DNA of 10,182 nt from Rubrivirga sp. Its GTDB lineage: Bacteria; Bacteroidota; Rhodothermia; Rhodothermales; Rubricoccaceae. The notes beneath the pieces were generated by a model that saw nothing but the letters and a program-made list of their open reading frames with translations, was not told the origin of the DNA and searched no databases. The stretch's first letter is position 1. Each line of letters opens with the position of its first letter. A program made the position numbers and the translations under genes. Location: the NCBI GenBank assembly GCA_012269805.1, contig JAAXJP010000428.1:1722-11903 (forward strand). The letters are read 5' to 3'. Shown piece by piece: positions 1 through 7,312 of the stretch.

Positions 1-261
1 GAGTGGGCCCGGGCGACCGTGGGTGCGAGGCTCCCGGACGGGGTCCGCCGACCGATCGGGCGCGCCCAGCGGGCGGTCGAGCACGGGTTGTCGAGGCCCC
101 TCGAGTACGCCGCGCTTCCCCCCGGGCTTCGCGCCGAGTTGGCGCCTCGGTTCGAGCGCGACGTCGCGCTCGTGGAGGCGTGGACGGGCCGACCCCGGCC
201 AGCGTGGCGAGCGACCGCGCCCACGGCCGGCCCTACCAAGCGGGAGGGGGGCACGCCGTGA
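1..261 (+). CDS. Sulfotransferase, C-terminal fragment (5' end outside window)
   Basis: Reading frame 1 is open from the first base to a TGA at 259-261, giving about 86 residues of the end of a protein that starts upstream. The core is a stretch reading LPPGLRAELAPRFERDV followed by ALVEAWTGRPRPAW. This matches the usual C-terminal end of heparan-sulfotransferase-like bacterial enzymes (Sulfotransfer_1 type), where a basic/acidic helix is followed by 'le.l.GR.l..W'. No PAPS-binding motif can be seen because the N-terminal part is missing, so the family call rests on this tail alone. The last 20 or so residues after the Trp are low-complexity and probably disordered. The stop codon overlaps the GTG of the flippase by 4 bp (GTGA), which ties the gene to the same transcript. 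The presence of other sulfotransferases downstream supports the call. An unrelated protein with a similar helix remains possible. Confidence 0.6.
   Translation, partial: EWARATVGARLPDGVRRPIGRAQRAVEHGLSRPLEYAALPPGLRAELAPRFERDVALVEAWTGRPRPAWRATAPTAGPTKREGGTP
242..251 (+). promoter_or_regulatory. Shine-Dalgarno site for the flippase GTG start
   Basis: A purine run GGGAGGGGGG lies 6 bases before the GTG at 258. It is one of the few clear Shine-Dalgarno-like sites in the window and is the main reason for preferring GTG 258 over the ATG at 303. It lies inside the end of the upstream sulfotransferase gene. Confidence 0.55.
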
Positions 262-1751
262 GGACGACCAGCCGGGCCACGCCAGGAAGGGGCGGCGAGC
301 GCATGGGCCTGGCGTCGGCGATCTACGTCGGGGGCGCGCTCCTCGCGAAGGTCGCCAAGTTCCTCCTCGTCCCGTTCTACGTCCACTACCTGACGCAGGC
401 GGAGGTCGGGGTCGTCGTGTTTCTCCAGGCCGTGTCGTACGCCCTCGCTCGGGTCTTTCCACTCGGGCTCGGGCAGGCCGTCAAGCGGTACTACGTCGAG
501 TTCGACGACGTGACCGAGGCGGACCGGTTCACGGCCGGTATCTGGTGGACCGTCACGGCGGCGGCCGTAGGCCTCTCGGCGCTCCTCATGGGCACGGCGT
601 CGATCTGGGGCCAGGTCATCGGGGCGCAGATCGCGACGTCGCTCATCGTCCTCGCCGTCGCGGATGCCGCACTCCAGGGGGTCGGGACGATCCCGCTCAT
701 GCGCTACATCGTGCGACAGGAGCCCCTCGCGCACAGCGCGTTTTCCATCGCACAGGTGGTCTCCGTGACGGGGGCCGTGGTCGTGTTCGTCGCCGTGTTC
801 GGGTGGGGCGTGGAGGGCGTGCTCTGGGGCGAGATTGTCGGATACGGCGTCTGGGCTCTCGCGTCGGCGGCGATCGTGAACGTCCCCGCGCGCTGGCGGC
901 CCACGTTCGGGCGGCTCCGCGAGGCGTTCGAGTACTCCGTCGTGCTCCTCCCGCACCTCGTGTTCGTGTGGGGCATCACGTTCGCCGACCGGCTGATTCT
1001 CGAGGCGACGGTCCGCCTCGACGAACTCGGCGTCTACGGCGTCGGCTACCAGATGGCCACGGTCATGACGATGGTGACGATCGCGGTCTCGAACGCCTGG
1101 CTCGCGCGGTTCTTCAGGACGGGCCTGGCGGACGGGGGCCCAGAGGGGTATGCCCGGACCTTCTCCGCCGTCACGGTCCTCGCCCTGTTTCTGGCCCTGG
1201 GCTTGGTTGTGTTCGCGGACGTGATCATCGCGGTCGTGGCCACCCCGGAGTACGGGGACGCCGTTCTCGTCCTCCGGCTCGTCGTGGTCGCTCACGTGTT
1301 CCATGCCGCGAACCAGTTCCTGATGCTCCCGCTGTTCCTGACGAAGGAGACGCGGCACATCTCGACGTCGACTGGCCTGGGGCTGGCGGCAAACGTGCTC
1401 GCGAACCTGCTGCTCATCCCGGTCCTTGGGATCGTTGGGGCGGCCGTCGCCACGATCGCAGCCTACCTCGTTGCCAGCGCCGCGTCGTTCGTGTTCGCGC
1501 GGCGGGGCTACCCGGTCCGCCTGGATTGGCGGTCCCTCTCCATAGCGGTCGGGGTGGCGTCCGTGCTCGGCGGCGTGGCGTTGGCGCTGCCCTCAGACGG
1601 GAGACCTGCCCTGACAATCCTAGCAAAACTGGGGCTGTGCGTAGCTTTCCCTCTCGTCCTCCTCGTTTGGCCTGGACGGGCCGTCCTCGACCGCGCGCAC
1701 CTCGAACGGTGGACGCGACAGCTCTCTCGCGTAGGGCGCCGATCCGGATAG
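258..1751 (+). CDS. Wzx-type oligosaccharide flippase (MATE/MVF superfamily)
   Basis: Inferred role: moves undecaprenyl-diphosphate-linked repeat units across the inner membrane, as for the Polysacc_synt (Wzx) family. The 497-residue product shows about 14 hydrophobic segments (roughly residues 19-41, 50-72, 93-117, then evenly to about 480), the number and length usual for Wzx. Family-like features include an N-terminal segment ending 'LLVPFYVHYLTQAEVG' (about 36-51), 'PLGLGQAVKRYYVEF' (about 68-82), and the segment near residue 350 with VGYQMA and SNAWLARFF. GTG 258 is chosen because it has a strong purine-rich site 6 bases upstream and a 4-bp overlap (GTGA) with the preceding stop. ATG 303, 15 codons later, is an alternative that would still keep the first membrane helix. 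The gene is followed after 22 bp by a Wzy-like polymerase, its expected partner. Codon use loosens near the 3' end (from about 1590), unlike the rest of the gene. The family call is secure; the substrate is unknown. Confidence 0.88.
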   Translation: MRTTSRATPGRGGERMGLASAIYVGGALLAKVAKFLLVPFYVHYLTQAEVGVVVFLQAVSYALARVFPLGLGQAVKRYYVEFDDVTEADRFTAGIWWTVTAAAVGLSALLMGTASIWGQVIGAQIATSLIVLAVADAALQGVGTIPLMRYIVRQEPLAHSAFSIAQVVSVTGAVVVFVAVFGWGVEGVLWGEIVGYGVWALASAAIVNVPARWRPTFGRLREAFEYSVVLLPHLVFVWGITFADRLILEATVRLDELGVYGVGYQMATVMTMVTIAVSNAWLARFFRTGLADGGPEGYARTFSAVTVLALFLALGLVVFADVIIAVVATPEYGDAVLVLRLVVVAHVFHAANQFLMLPLFLTKETRHISTSTGLGLAANVLANLLLIPVLGIVGAAVATIAAYLVASAASFVFARRGYPVRLDWRSLSIAVGVASVLGGVALALPSDGRPALTILAKLGLCVAFPLVLLVWPGRAVLDRAHLERWTRQLSRVGRRSG

Positions 1752-1773
1752 CCCCGTCCGAGCGCCTGTTCGG

Positions 1774-3282
1774 ATGCTCCCACCTCCTCCCAGTCTTCGG
1801 GCGTCGAGTCGCCTCCAAGCCGCCCCACGCCGCCGAGACCGGCTGACGGGCGCCCGCCGGGCGTTGCTGGGGGCGGGGATAGCCCTCGTGTTGGTCAGCC
1901 TGGTGTTCGCCGGCGCGGCGCTCGTTCTCCAGGGCGCCCTCGACTACGCGCTGCTCGGCGTGTCCGGCGCTGCGTGCCTGCTGGTGCTCCTCGCGGTGCC
2001 GCTGTTGAAGCGCGACTACGACATCGTAGAGCCGATCAGCTTTGTGATGTTGGCCGTGGCGGTGGGGGTGACGCTCAAGCCGGCGTGGCTGGCCTTTGGG
2101 CCGGAGGGGGCCCGTGACTTCCTCCTCCTGAACCGGATCGAGGCCTCGTTCCTGGTCAACGCGTCGGTCCTCGTGCTGTTCGGGCTGATGGCGTACGTCG
2201 CGGGCTACCTGTTCCGAGTGCCCGCCCCGCGTCTCGACCGCTCGCGCGCCCTCACCAGCGAGGCCTGGAGCCGGTGGCGAATCCTCTTGGTGGCCGCCGT
2301 CGCGCTCACGATTGCCGTCGTGTCGATGTCGCTCTACCTCAGCAAAATGGGGCTGACCGGCGTGATCGAGGACTTTTCCCGCAAGCGGTTCTACACGGTC
2401 GAGGGGGCGGAGTACGCCCGCAGCGCGCTGGGGTACTACCGCTGGGGGGCGTCCGTGACCGGGCCGGTGTTCCTGTTCGTCCTCGCGTGGGCGCTGACCA
2501 AGCGGACCCGCCTCGGGCTCGTCGAGGTCGGGGTCATCACCGCGCTCGTGTTGATGGCCGTGGTCTTCCCGTTTTTCAACAGCAGCCGGACGAAGGTGCT
2601 GATGGTGCTCATCCAAGCCCTCGTGATCTGGCGGTGCACCCGGGGCGGCGTCCCGAAGGCCGTACTCGTCGGCGGGACCGTCGGGATCCTCGCCCTCCTC
2701 CTGATCCTGACCGCGCTGCGCCCGAGGTCGGGGGACCTGTCGGATACGGCCGCCGTGTTCGGCGCGAAGGCCCTCCTCGAGACGACGGTGGGCGGGCGGC
2801 ACTTTCTGGATCTCACAAAGACGGCTCACATCATCGAGGGCGTCCCGGAGCTGCTGCCCTACCAGTACGGCGAGTCGTACGCCGCCTGGGCTTTTATGCC
2901 GATCCCCCGGACGGTCTGGCTCGACAAGCCCCCGCTCGGGGCCGGTCCCCTCATCGGTCAGGAGATCTTCAACATGCGGTTCGCGGGCGTGCCTCCGGGC
3001 ATGATCGCGGAGGCCTACCTCAACTTTGGGTTCTTGGGCATCGTCCTGGTCCCGTTCCTGCTGGGGGTCGGGATGCGGTGGATGTATGAGATGTTCAAGC
3101 CGGTGCTCCACCGGGCGGCCGGGGCCGCGCTCTACGCCGTGATCGTCATCCCGGTCGGGTGGACGACGGTGACGGGCGGGTTCAGCCAGATGATGGTCGC
3201 GGTCATGGTGGCGGCCGTCCCCCTCGTCGCGATTGTGCTGTTCGTCCGGGTCCGCCGGAGGTTCGTGCCGCATGCTGTTTAA
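1774..3282 (+). CDS. Wzy-type O-antigen/oligosaccharide repeat-unit polymerase
   Basis: Inferred role: polymerises lipid-linked repeat units on the periplasmic face of the inner membrane. The 502-residue product is strongly hydrophobic with about 11-12 likely membrane segments. It carries features typical of repeat-unit polymerases: FFNSSRTKVLMVLIQAL (about 267-283) near the middle of the chain, then a large soluble loop (about 315-400) containing MPIPRTVWLDKPP (375-387), which matches the 'PR..W..KP' motif of this family. After the loop comes AEAYLNFGFLGIVLVPFLLG (412-431), the usual E-x-Y-x-N-F-G-x-x-G return into the membrane. It sits directly after the flippase, as Wzy genes often do. ATG 1774 is the first start in frame (a TAG lies in frame at 1732), but it has no clear ribosome site, and the first 30 residues are Pro/Arg-rich with atypical codons. 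A later TTG at 1864, just before the first helix, could be the true start. Linkage specificity cannot be read. Confidence 0.82.
   Translation: MLPPPPSLRASSRLQAAPRRRDRLTGARRALLGAGIALVLVSLVFAGAALVLQGALDYALLGVSGAACLLVLLAVPLLKRDYDIVEPISFVMLAVAVGVTLKPAWLAFGPEGARDFLLLNRIEASFLVNASVLVLFGLMAYVAGYLFRVPAPRLDRSRALTSEAWSRWRILLVAAVALTIAVVSMSLYLSKMGLTGVIEDFSRKRFYTVEGAEYARSALGYYRWGASVTGPVFLFVLAWALTKRTRLGLVEVGVITALVLMAVVFPFFNSSRTKVLMVLIQALVIWRCTRGGVPKAVLVGGTVGILALLLILTALRPRSGDLSDTAAVFGAKALLETTVGGRHFLDLTKTAHIIEGVPELLPYQYGESYAAWAFMPIPRTVWLDKPPLGAGPLIGQEIFNMRFAGVPPGMIAEAYLNFGFLGIVLVPFLLGVGMRWMYEMFKPVLHRAAGAALYAVIVIPVGWTTVTGGFSQMMVAVMVAAVPLVAIVLFVRVRRRFVPHAV
3256..3261 (+). promoter_or_regulatory. Shine-Dalgarno site for the MBOAT gene
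   Basis: CGGAGG lies 10 bases before ATG 3272, inside the last codons of the polymerase gene. It supports ATG 3272 over the earlier in-frame TTG at 3233. The residues encoded between the two (MCCSSGSAGGSCR) do not resemble the conserved MBOAT N-terminus. Confidence 0.5.
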
Positions 3283-4699
3283 CAGCGTCCCGTTCCTCGT
3301 CTTCCTCCCCCTGTTTCTCGCGGCGTACTTCGCGACGCGCGGGACGGCCCGTCTCACGGTCTGCCTGGTTGGGAGCTACCTGTTCTACGGGTGGTGGGAC
3401 TGGCGCTTCCTCGGCCTCATCGCGGTCTCGACGGGGGTCGACTACCTCGTCGGGCTCCGGATCGCGGCGGCCGAGGCGCAGCGGGTCAAGAAGGCGTGGC
3501 TGATCCTGAGCCTCGTCAGCAACCTGGGGCTGCTGGCCGTCTTCAAGTACTTCAACTTTTTTCTGGACTCGGTCTACCGCGCGACCGGGTTCTTCGGGTT
3601 CAGCGAGTCGCCGGCGTTCCTGGCCGTGATCCTGCCGGTCGGGATCTCGTTCTATACGTTCCAGACGCTGAGCTACTCGATCGACCTCTACCGCGGGAGC
3701 ATCGAGGTCGAGCGGAGCCTGCTCCGGTTCGCGACCTACGTGGCGTTCTTCCCCCAACTCGTCGCGGGGCCGATCGTGCGGGCGAGCCTGCTCCTCCCCC
3801 AGCTCCGCCGCGATCACCCGTTCCTGTGGAGCGGCTTCCTCCTCGGCCTCGGGCAGGTGCTCCTGGGCTACGTCAAGAAGGTGGCCGTCGCCGACTCGCT
3901 CGCGCCGTTCGTCGACCGCGTGTTCGACGCGCCGGAGGCGTTCACGCCTCTCAGCGTTCTGATCGGCGTCGTGTTCTACGCCTTCCAGATCTACTGCGAC
4001 TTCTCGGGCTACTCCGACATCGCGATCGGCCTGGCGCGGATGCTGGGGTACGACTTCGGCGTCAACTTCGACACGCCGTACTTCTCGAAGAGCTTCAGCG
4101 AGTTCTGGACGCGCTGGCACATCTCGCTCTCGAGCTGGCTCCGGGACTACCTCTACATCCCGCTCGGGGGCAACCGCGGCGGGACCCTCGCAACCTACCG
4201 GAACCTGATGCTCACGATGCTCCTGGGCGGCCTGTGGCACGGGGCGAGCTGGAACTTCGTGTTCTGGGGCTTTCTGCACGGCCTCTACCTCGTGGTCCAG
4301 CGGGTGCTGGGCCCCGGCTACGGCCGCCTCGTCGAGCGGCTGCGGGTGCCCGGTGCCGTCGCGACGGGGCTCCAGGTCGCGGCGGTGTTCGCGCTCACGT
4401 GCTTCGCGTGGATCTTTTTCCGGAGCCCGACCTTCGCGACGTCGTGGGAGGTCATCGGGCAGGTCGCGTCCATCCATCGGCTCAGCCTCGCAGACGTCCA
4501 ACTCAAGGTGGTCGTGCTCAAGGGCTTCCTGCTGATCGGCGCGCTCGTGTCGCTGGAGCTGTGGAGCAAGACGGTCGTGCTCCCGTCGCTCGTGCTGGAA
4601 CGGCCGGTCGCGCGAACGTTCGCGTTCGCCTCGGCGCTGTGGGTGATCGTCCTGTTCGGGACGTTCGACGGCGGTCAGTTTATCTACTTCCAGTTCTGA
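3272..4699 (+). CDS. MBOAT family O-acyltransferase, AlgI-like
   Basis: Inferred role: membrane-bound O-acyltransferase that passes an acyl group (usually acetyl) across the inner membrane for transfer to a polysaccharide, as AlgI does for alginate. The 475-residue product has the classic start MLFNSVPFLVFLPLFLAAYF and the usual family length. Conserved blocks occur in order: LPVGISFYTFQTLSYSIDLY (121-140), FFPQLVAGPIVR (159-170), YCDFSGYSDIAIG (241-253), EFWTRWHISLSSWLRDYLYI (277-296) with His283, IPLGGNR (296-302), and LLGGLWHGASWNF (317-329). His323 in LWHG is the invariant MBOAT catalytic histidine. No key residue appears missing. The gene starts 11 bp inside the polymerase gene and its TGA overlaps the next ATG (TGATG), so it is translated with both neighbours. 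The adjacent SGNH-like gene is the expected partner that acts on the periplasmic side. The acyl donor and the acceptor sugar are not visible. Confidence 0.93.
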   Translation: MLFNSVPFLVFLPLFLAAYFATRGTARLTVCLVGSYLFYGWWDWRFLGLIAVSTGVDYLVGLRIAAAEAQRVKKAWLILSLVSNLGLLAVFKYFNFFLDSVYRATGFFGFSESPAFLAVILPVGISFYTFQTLSYSIDLYRGSIEVERSLLRFATYVAFFPQLVAGPIVRASLLLPQLRRDHPFLWSGFLLGLGQVLLGYVKKVAVADSLAPFVDRVFDAPEAFTPLSVLIGVVFYAFQIYCDFSGYSDIAIGLARMLGYDFGVNFDTPYFSKSFSEFWTRWHISLSSWLRDYLYIPLGGNRGGTLATYRNLMLTMLLGGLWHGASWNFVFWGFLHGLYLVVQRVLGPGYGRLVERLRVPGAVATGLQVAAVFALTCFAWIFFRSPTFATSWEVIGQVASIHRLSLADVQLKVVVLKGFLLIGALVSLELWSKTVVLPSLVLERPVARTFAFASALWVIVLFGTFDGGQFIYFQF

Positions 4700-5649
4700 T
4701 GGCGGTCGGCGACCTGTGGAGGCGGATCGGGTGGGGGCTCGCGCTCGTCGCGGTGGTCGTGGCCGGGGACCGGGCCTTGGCGGCCGGCCTCCACGCGGCC
4801 GTCATGCAGTCGGGCAACCGGTTCGCCGTGCTCTACCGCGGCGACGCGCCGGGCGGCGTCCTCATCCTGGGCAACTCGCGCGGCGTCAACACCTTCCACC
4901 AGCCGACGCTCGAGGGCCTCGTCGGCCCGCCCGTCTTCAATGCAAGCTACAACGGCATGTCGACGGAGCTATCGGAGGTGGTGCTCTACGACTACGTCGA
5001 GCGCAACCCGGAGCCGGAGCTTGTCGTGATCGAGGTGACTGGCGTCGGCGCCGACGACGACCAGCTCCGCGACTTTTTCCCGTTCGCGACGGAGTCCGAA
5101 CGGCTCCGGGCGTACCTCTCCGAGACGCTGCCGGCGCGCGTCGCGACGGCCAGGCGGCTCTTCGCGCTCTACAACTACAACGGGGAGATGCTCTACCGCT
5201 CGCTGGCCGCAGGCGGGTCGGACCAGGGGACCATCAACCGGTACAAGATCTCGCCCGCGCTCATCGCCGCCGCCGATCGCCAAGCCCCCACCCAGACGCG
5301 TCTCCGCTACGGCAACGCCGCCGCCCTGGGGCGGATGGTCTCGTTCTGCCAAGCGCGCGGGATTCCGGTCCGGCTCGTGATCGGGCCGTACCTCCCCGCC
5401 TTCCGCGCCAAGTTGGAGGGGTACGACGAGTGGGTCGACGCCGTGCGCGAGGCGGCCGGCGGCGCGCCGGTCTGGGACTACTCGGAGGCCACCGACGACG
5501 TGACGGCCTTCGCGGACCGGGTCCACCTGAACTACCGGGGCGCGCGACTCCTGGCGCCGCGCCTCGTCGAGGACGGCTTGTTCGATCCGGACGTCGCCGG
5601 TCCGGCGAGTTTGGCCATTCCGCCCCCCACCGCCTCGGCCAGCCCGTGA
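4699..5649 (+). CDS. Membrane-anchored SGNH-hydrolase-like protein, likely partner of the MBOAT acyltransferase
   Basis: A 316-residue protein with an N-terminal hydrophobic segment (about residues 11-30), probably a signal anchor that places the domain in the periplasm. The soluble part has SGNH features: VLILGNSRG (54-62) with Ser60 as the candidate nucleophile in the GxS block; FNASYNGMS (80-88), a candidate Gly block; and DRVHLNYRGA (273-282), giving the Asp273/His276 DxxH pair followed by the common 'LN..GA' sequence. The usual GxND block is not clear; GVGADDD (115-121) occupies a plausible place without the Asn. AlgI-type MBOAT proteins are commonly encoded beside AlgJ/AlgX or other SGNH-like proteins that complete acyl transfer, and this gene overlaps the MBOAT stop by 1 bp (TGATG). 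I infer polysaccharide O-acyltransferase or acyl-esterase activity. It is too divergent to name more closely. Confidence 0.72.
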   Translation: MAVGDLWRRIGWGLALVAVVVAGDRALAAGLHAAVMQSGNRFAVLYRGDAPGGVLILGNSRGVNTFHQPTLEGLVGPPVFNASYNGMSTELSEVVLYDYVERNPEPELVVIEVTGVGADDDQLRDFFPFATESERLRAYLSETLPARVATARRLFALYNYNGEMLYRSLAAGGSDQGTINRYKISPALIAAADRQAPTQTRLRYGNAAALGRMVSFCQARGIPVRLVIGPYLPAFRAKLEGYDEWVDAVREAAGGAPVWDYSEATDDVTAFADRVHLNYRGARLLAPRLVEDGLFDPDVAGPASLAIPPPTASASP

Positions 5650-6530
5650 GCACGCCCGACCTCCGGTTCTTCGTCCTCGGCGCGCAGAAGTGCGCCACGT
5701 CGTGGCTGTACTACTGCCTCCGCGACCACCCTGGGACGGTCCTGCCCGAGACCAAGATCGAGCACGGCTACATCGGCGGGCCGCTCTACCAAGCCAGGGG
5801 GCGCGACTGGTACCTCGACCGGTTCCCCGAGGCGGGGCCGGGCGCCGTCGCGGGCGAGGTCGCCGTCGACTACCTCCTCGACGCGGGCGCGCCGGCGGCC
5901 ATCGCCGAGCACGTCGCCTCGCCCCGCCTCGTCGCGCTCCTGCGGAACCCCGTCGACCGCTTCGTCTCGGCGTACTTCTGGGCGCTCCGGAAGAACCAAC
6001 TGCCCAGCGCACCGATCGCGTCGGTCCTGCCGGTCTTCCTCGACCAGCCGCCCGGCCTCCCGGAGCGCCACCCGGACCGGTTCGTCGACGAGCTCGTCCG
6101 CCGCGCCTTCTACGGCCGGCAGCTCCGGCCCTACGTCGACCGGTTCGGGCCGGAGAGCCTTCTGGTGGTCCTCTACGACGAGGTCCGGGACGATCCGGCC
6201 CGCGTCGTCCGCCGCGTCTACCGCCACATCGGGGTGGACGAGCGCGTCGTGCCCGAGAGCCTCTCGCGCCGGCCGAAGGTCAACACGCGGAACCGAGCCG
6301 TGATCGCGCTGGAGCGGATGACGACGGGGCGGAAGCTGGCCCGCGTCACCGATCGGATGCACCGGCTCCTCTCGCGCGTCTCGGACCCGCCGCCCGAACT
6401 GACGGGGGCCGAGCGCGCAGCGCTCCTCGACCGGTTCGGGCCGCACCTTCTGGAGACCGAGGCCGTCCTGGCCGAGCTTCCCGAGGCCAACCGTCCCGCC
6501 TCGATCCGCCTCTCTGACCTCTGGACCTGA
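5646..6530 (+). CDS. Sulfotransferase, heparan-sulfotransferase-like
   Basis: Inferred role: transfers sulfate from PAPS to a sugar hydroxyl or amine in the cytoplasm. The 294-residue product begins with a short strand and the 5'-phosphosulfate-binding loop FFVLGAQKCATSWLYYCL (8-25). It continues with PETKIEHGYIGG (34-45), at the position of the 'KE..FF' segment of related enzymes, GEVAVDYLLDA (70-80) at the position of the 'GE.sP.Y' motif, and the 3'-phosphate-binding sequence LLRNPVDRFVSAYFW (98-112) with Arg100 and Ser108. LLVVLYDEVRDDP (near 175-187) is the usual 'YEdl..dP' strand. This order and length fit Sulfotransfer_1 proteins related to heparan sulfotransferases. The start is GTG 5646, overlapping the SGNH stop as GTGA. 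It has no obvious ribosome site but leaves the usual short lead before the PAPS loop. The C-terminal part lacks the 'GR.l..W' ending seen in the fragment at 1-261, so the two are not recent copies. Confidence 0.87.
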   Translation: MSTPDLRFFVLGAQKCATSWLYYCLRDHPGTVLPETKIEHGYIGGPLYQARGRDWYLDRFPEAGPGAVAGEVAVDYLLDAGAPAAIAEHVASPRLVALLRNPVDRFVSAYFWALRKNQLPSAPIASVLPVFLDQPPGLPERHPDRFVDELVRRAFYGRQLRPYVDRFGPESLLVVLYDEVRDDPARVVRRVYRHIGVDERVVPESLSRRPKVNTRNRAVIALERMTTGRKLARVTDRMHRLLSRVSDPPPELTGAERAALLDRFGPHLLETEAVLAELPEANRPASIRLSDLWT

Positions 6531-7312
6531 TGCAGCACCGTCGCAAGCTGATCCGCCCGGCCTACGTCCTCGAGAAGGCCGCGCTCTACGGCCGCAGCCG
6601 GCTCACGATGGACCGGGACGATGTCCTGATGGCCTTCTACCCCAAGACCGGCAGCACCTGGGTCCGTTTCTTCCTCTACAACATGCTGAGCGGCGGGGGG
6701 CCGGCCCCCTCGTTCGACGAGGTCAACGCGGCGATGCCGGAATACGGCAACCCGTCGATGTTTACCCCGTGGGCCTTCTCGCCACGCCCTCGCCTCGTCA
6801 AGACCCACCTCCCGCACTCGCCCCTCCTGTTCGCTCCCCACCCCACACTGCTGACGGTCCGCGACCCGCGCGACATCGTCGTCTCGCTGTTCCACTACGC
6901 TCGGGCGAAGCGGACGCTGGAGTTCGAGGGGGGCATCGACGACCTGATCTACGACGCCGAGATGGGGCTGGAGCCGTTCTTCAAGCACTTCGCCTCGTGG
7001 CGGCCGCGGGCCGGTCTCGTCGTCCGCTACGAGGACCTGAAAAGCAATCCCATCGAAGCCTTCGGCGGCATCTGCGACTTCTGCGGCGTCGAGGGGGACG
7101 CGGCGGCCATCGAGGCGGCGCTGGAGAAGTCGAGCATGCGCCAGATGCGCCAAGCCCAGAAGGAGAGCACCGAGTCGTTCAAGAACCACGAGCCCGGGTT
7201 CGTCTTCGCGAGGAAGGGGACGGCCGGCCAGTGGCCTGACCACTTCGACGACCGGGCGCTCGCGTACTACGGCGCGCTCTGCGACCGGTTTGGCTTCGAC
7301 CTGTACGACTGA
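6530..7312 (+). CDS. Sulfotransferase, cytosolic SULT-type domain
   Basis: A 260-residue protein with the hallmarks of the SULT-type Sulfotransfer_1 domain. AFYPKTGSTWVRFFLYNML (35-53) is the 5'-phosphosulfate loop with Lys39. LVKTHLPHSPLL (89-100) contains the KTHLP motif with His93, aligned with the catalytic His of animal SULT enzymes. LLTVRDPRDIVVSLFHY (107-123) is the 3'-phosphate motif with Arg111 and Ser119. VVRYEDLKSNP (164-174) follows, then FARKGTAGQW (226-235), matching the RKGxxGxW part of the C-terminal PAPS motif. The last Lys of GxxGxxK is Pro236 here. The protein is slightly short for the family but has all the expected blocks. Its ATG overlaps the previous TGA by 1 bp (TGATG). 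The acceptor is probably the sugar or lipid-linked oligosaccharide made by this locus. SULT-type enzymes can also use small molecules, so that is inference. Confidence 0.88.
   Translation: MQHRRKLIRPAYVLEKAALYGRSRLTMDRDDVLMAFYPKTGSTWVRFFLYNMLSGGGPAPSFDEVNAAMPEYGNPSMFTPWAFSPRPRLVKTHLPHSPLLFAPHPTLLTVRDPRDIVVSLFHYARAKRTLEFEGGIDDLIYDAEMGLEPFFKHFASWRPRAGLVVRYEDLKSNPIEAFGGICDFCGVEGDAAAIEAALEKSSMRQMRQAQKESTESFKNHEPGFVFARKGTAGQWPDHFDDRALAYYGALCDRFGFDLYD

Noticed and set aside
3..257. Possible long N-terminus of the flippase
   Set aside because: The translation is Arg/Pro-rich and overlaps the real sulfotransferase tail in frame 1. GTG 258 has a ribosome site and fits the family length.
1414..3357. 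Long open frame on the - strand (647 codons)
   Set aside because: It lies opposite the flippase and polymerase genes. Its product is a low-complexity run of Arg, His, Glu, Asp, Pro and Gln with no domain, the usual shadow of a GC-rich gene on the other strand.
3203..4501. Long open frame on the - strand (432 codons)
   Set aside because: It is antisense to the well-supported MBOAT gene, rich in Glu, Arg, Pro and Val-Asp repeats, and has no recognisable motif.
4611..4624. Perfect 14-base palindrome CGCGAACGTTCGCG
   Set aside because: It lies inside MBOAT coding sequence, is not repeated near any start, and a palindrome of this length is expected about once by chance in a GC-rich window of this size.
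3391..4698. Possible N-terminal extension of the SGNH-like protein (a 752-codon frame)
   Set aside because: The upstream part is an Arg/Pro/Ala-rich shadow of the MBOAT gene. Recognisable protein begins at ATG 4699, which overlaps the MBOAT stop.
4716..5645. Possible N-terminal extension of the sulfotransferase at 5646
   Set aside because: The extra sequence is an Arg-rich shadow of the SGNH-like gene. The usual short lead before the PAPS loop starts at GTG 5646.
5532..6446. Long - strand open frame (304 codons) opposite the heparan-type sulfotransferase
   Set aside because: The product is biased to Arg, Glu, Val, Asp and Pro and has no motif. The + strand gene here has clear PAPS-binding blocks.
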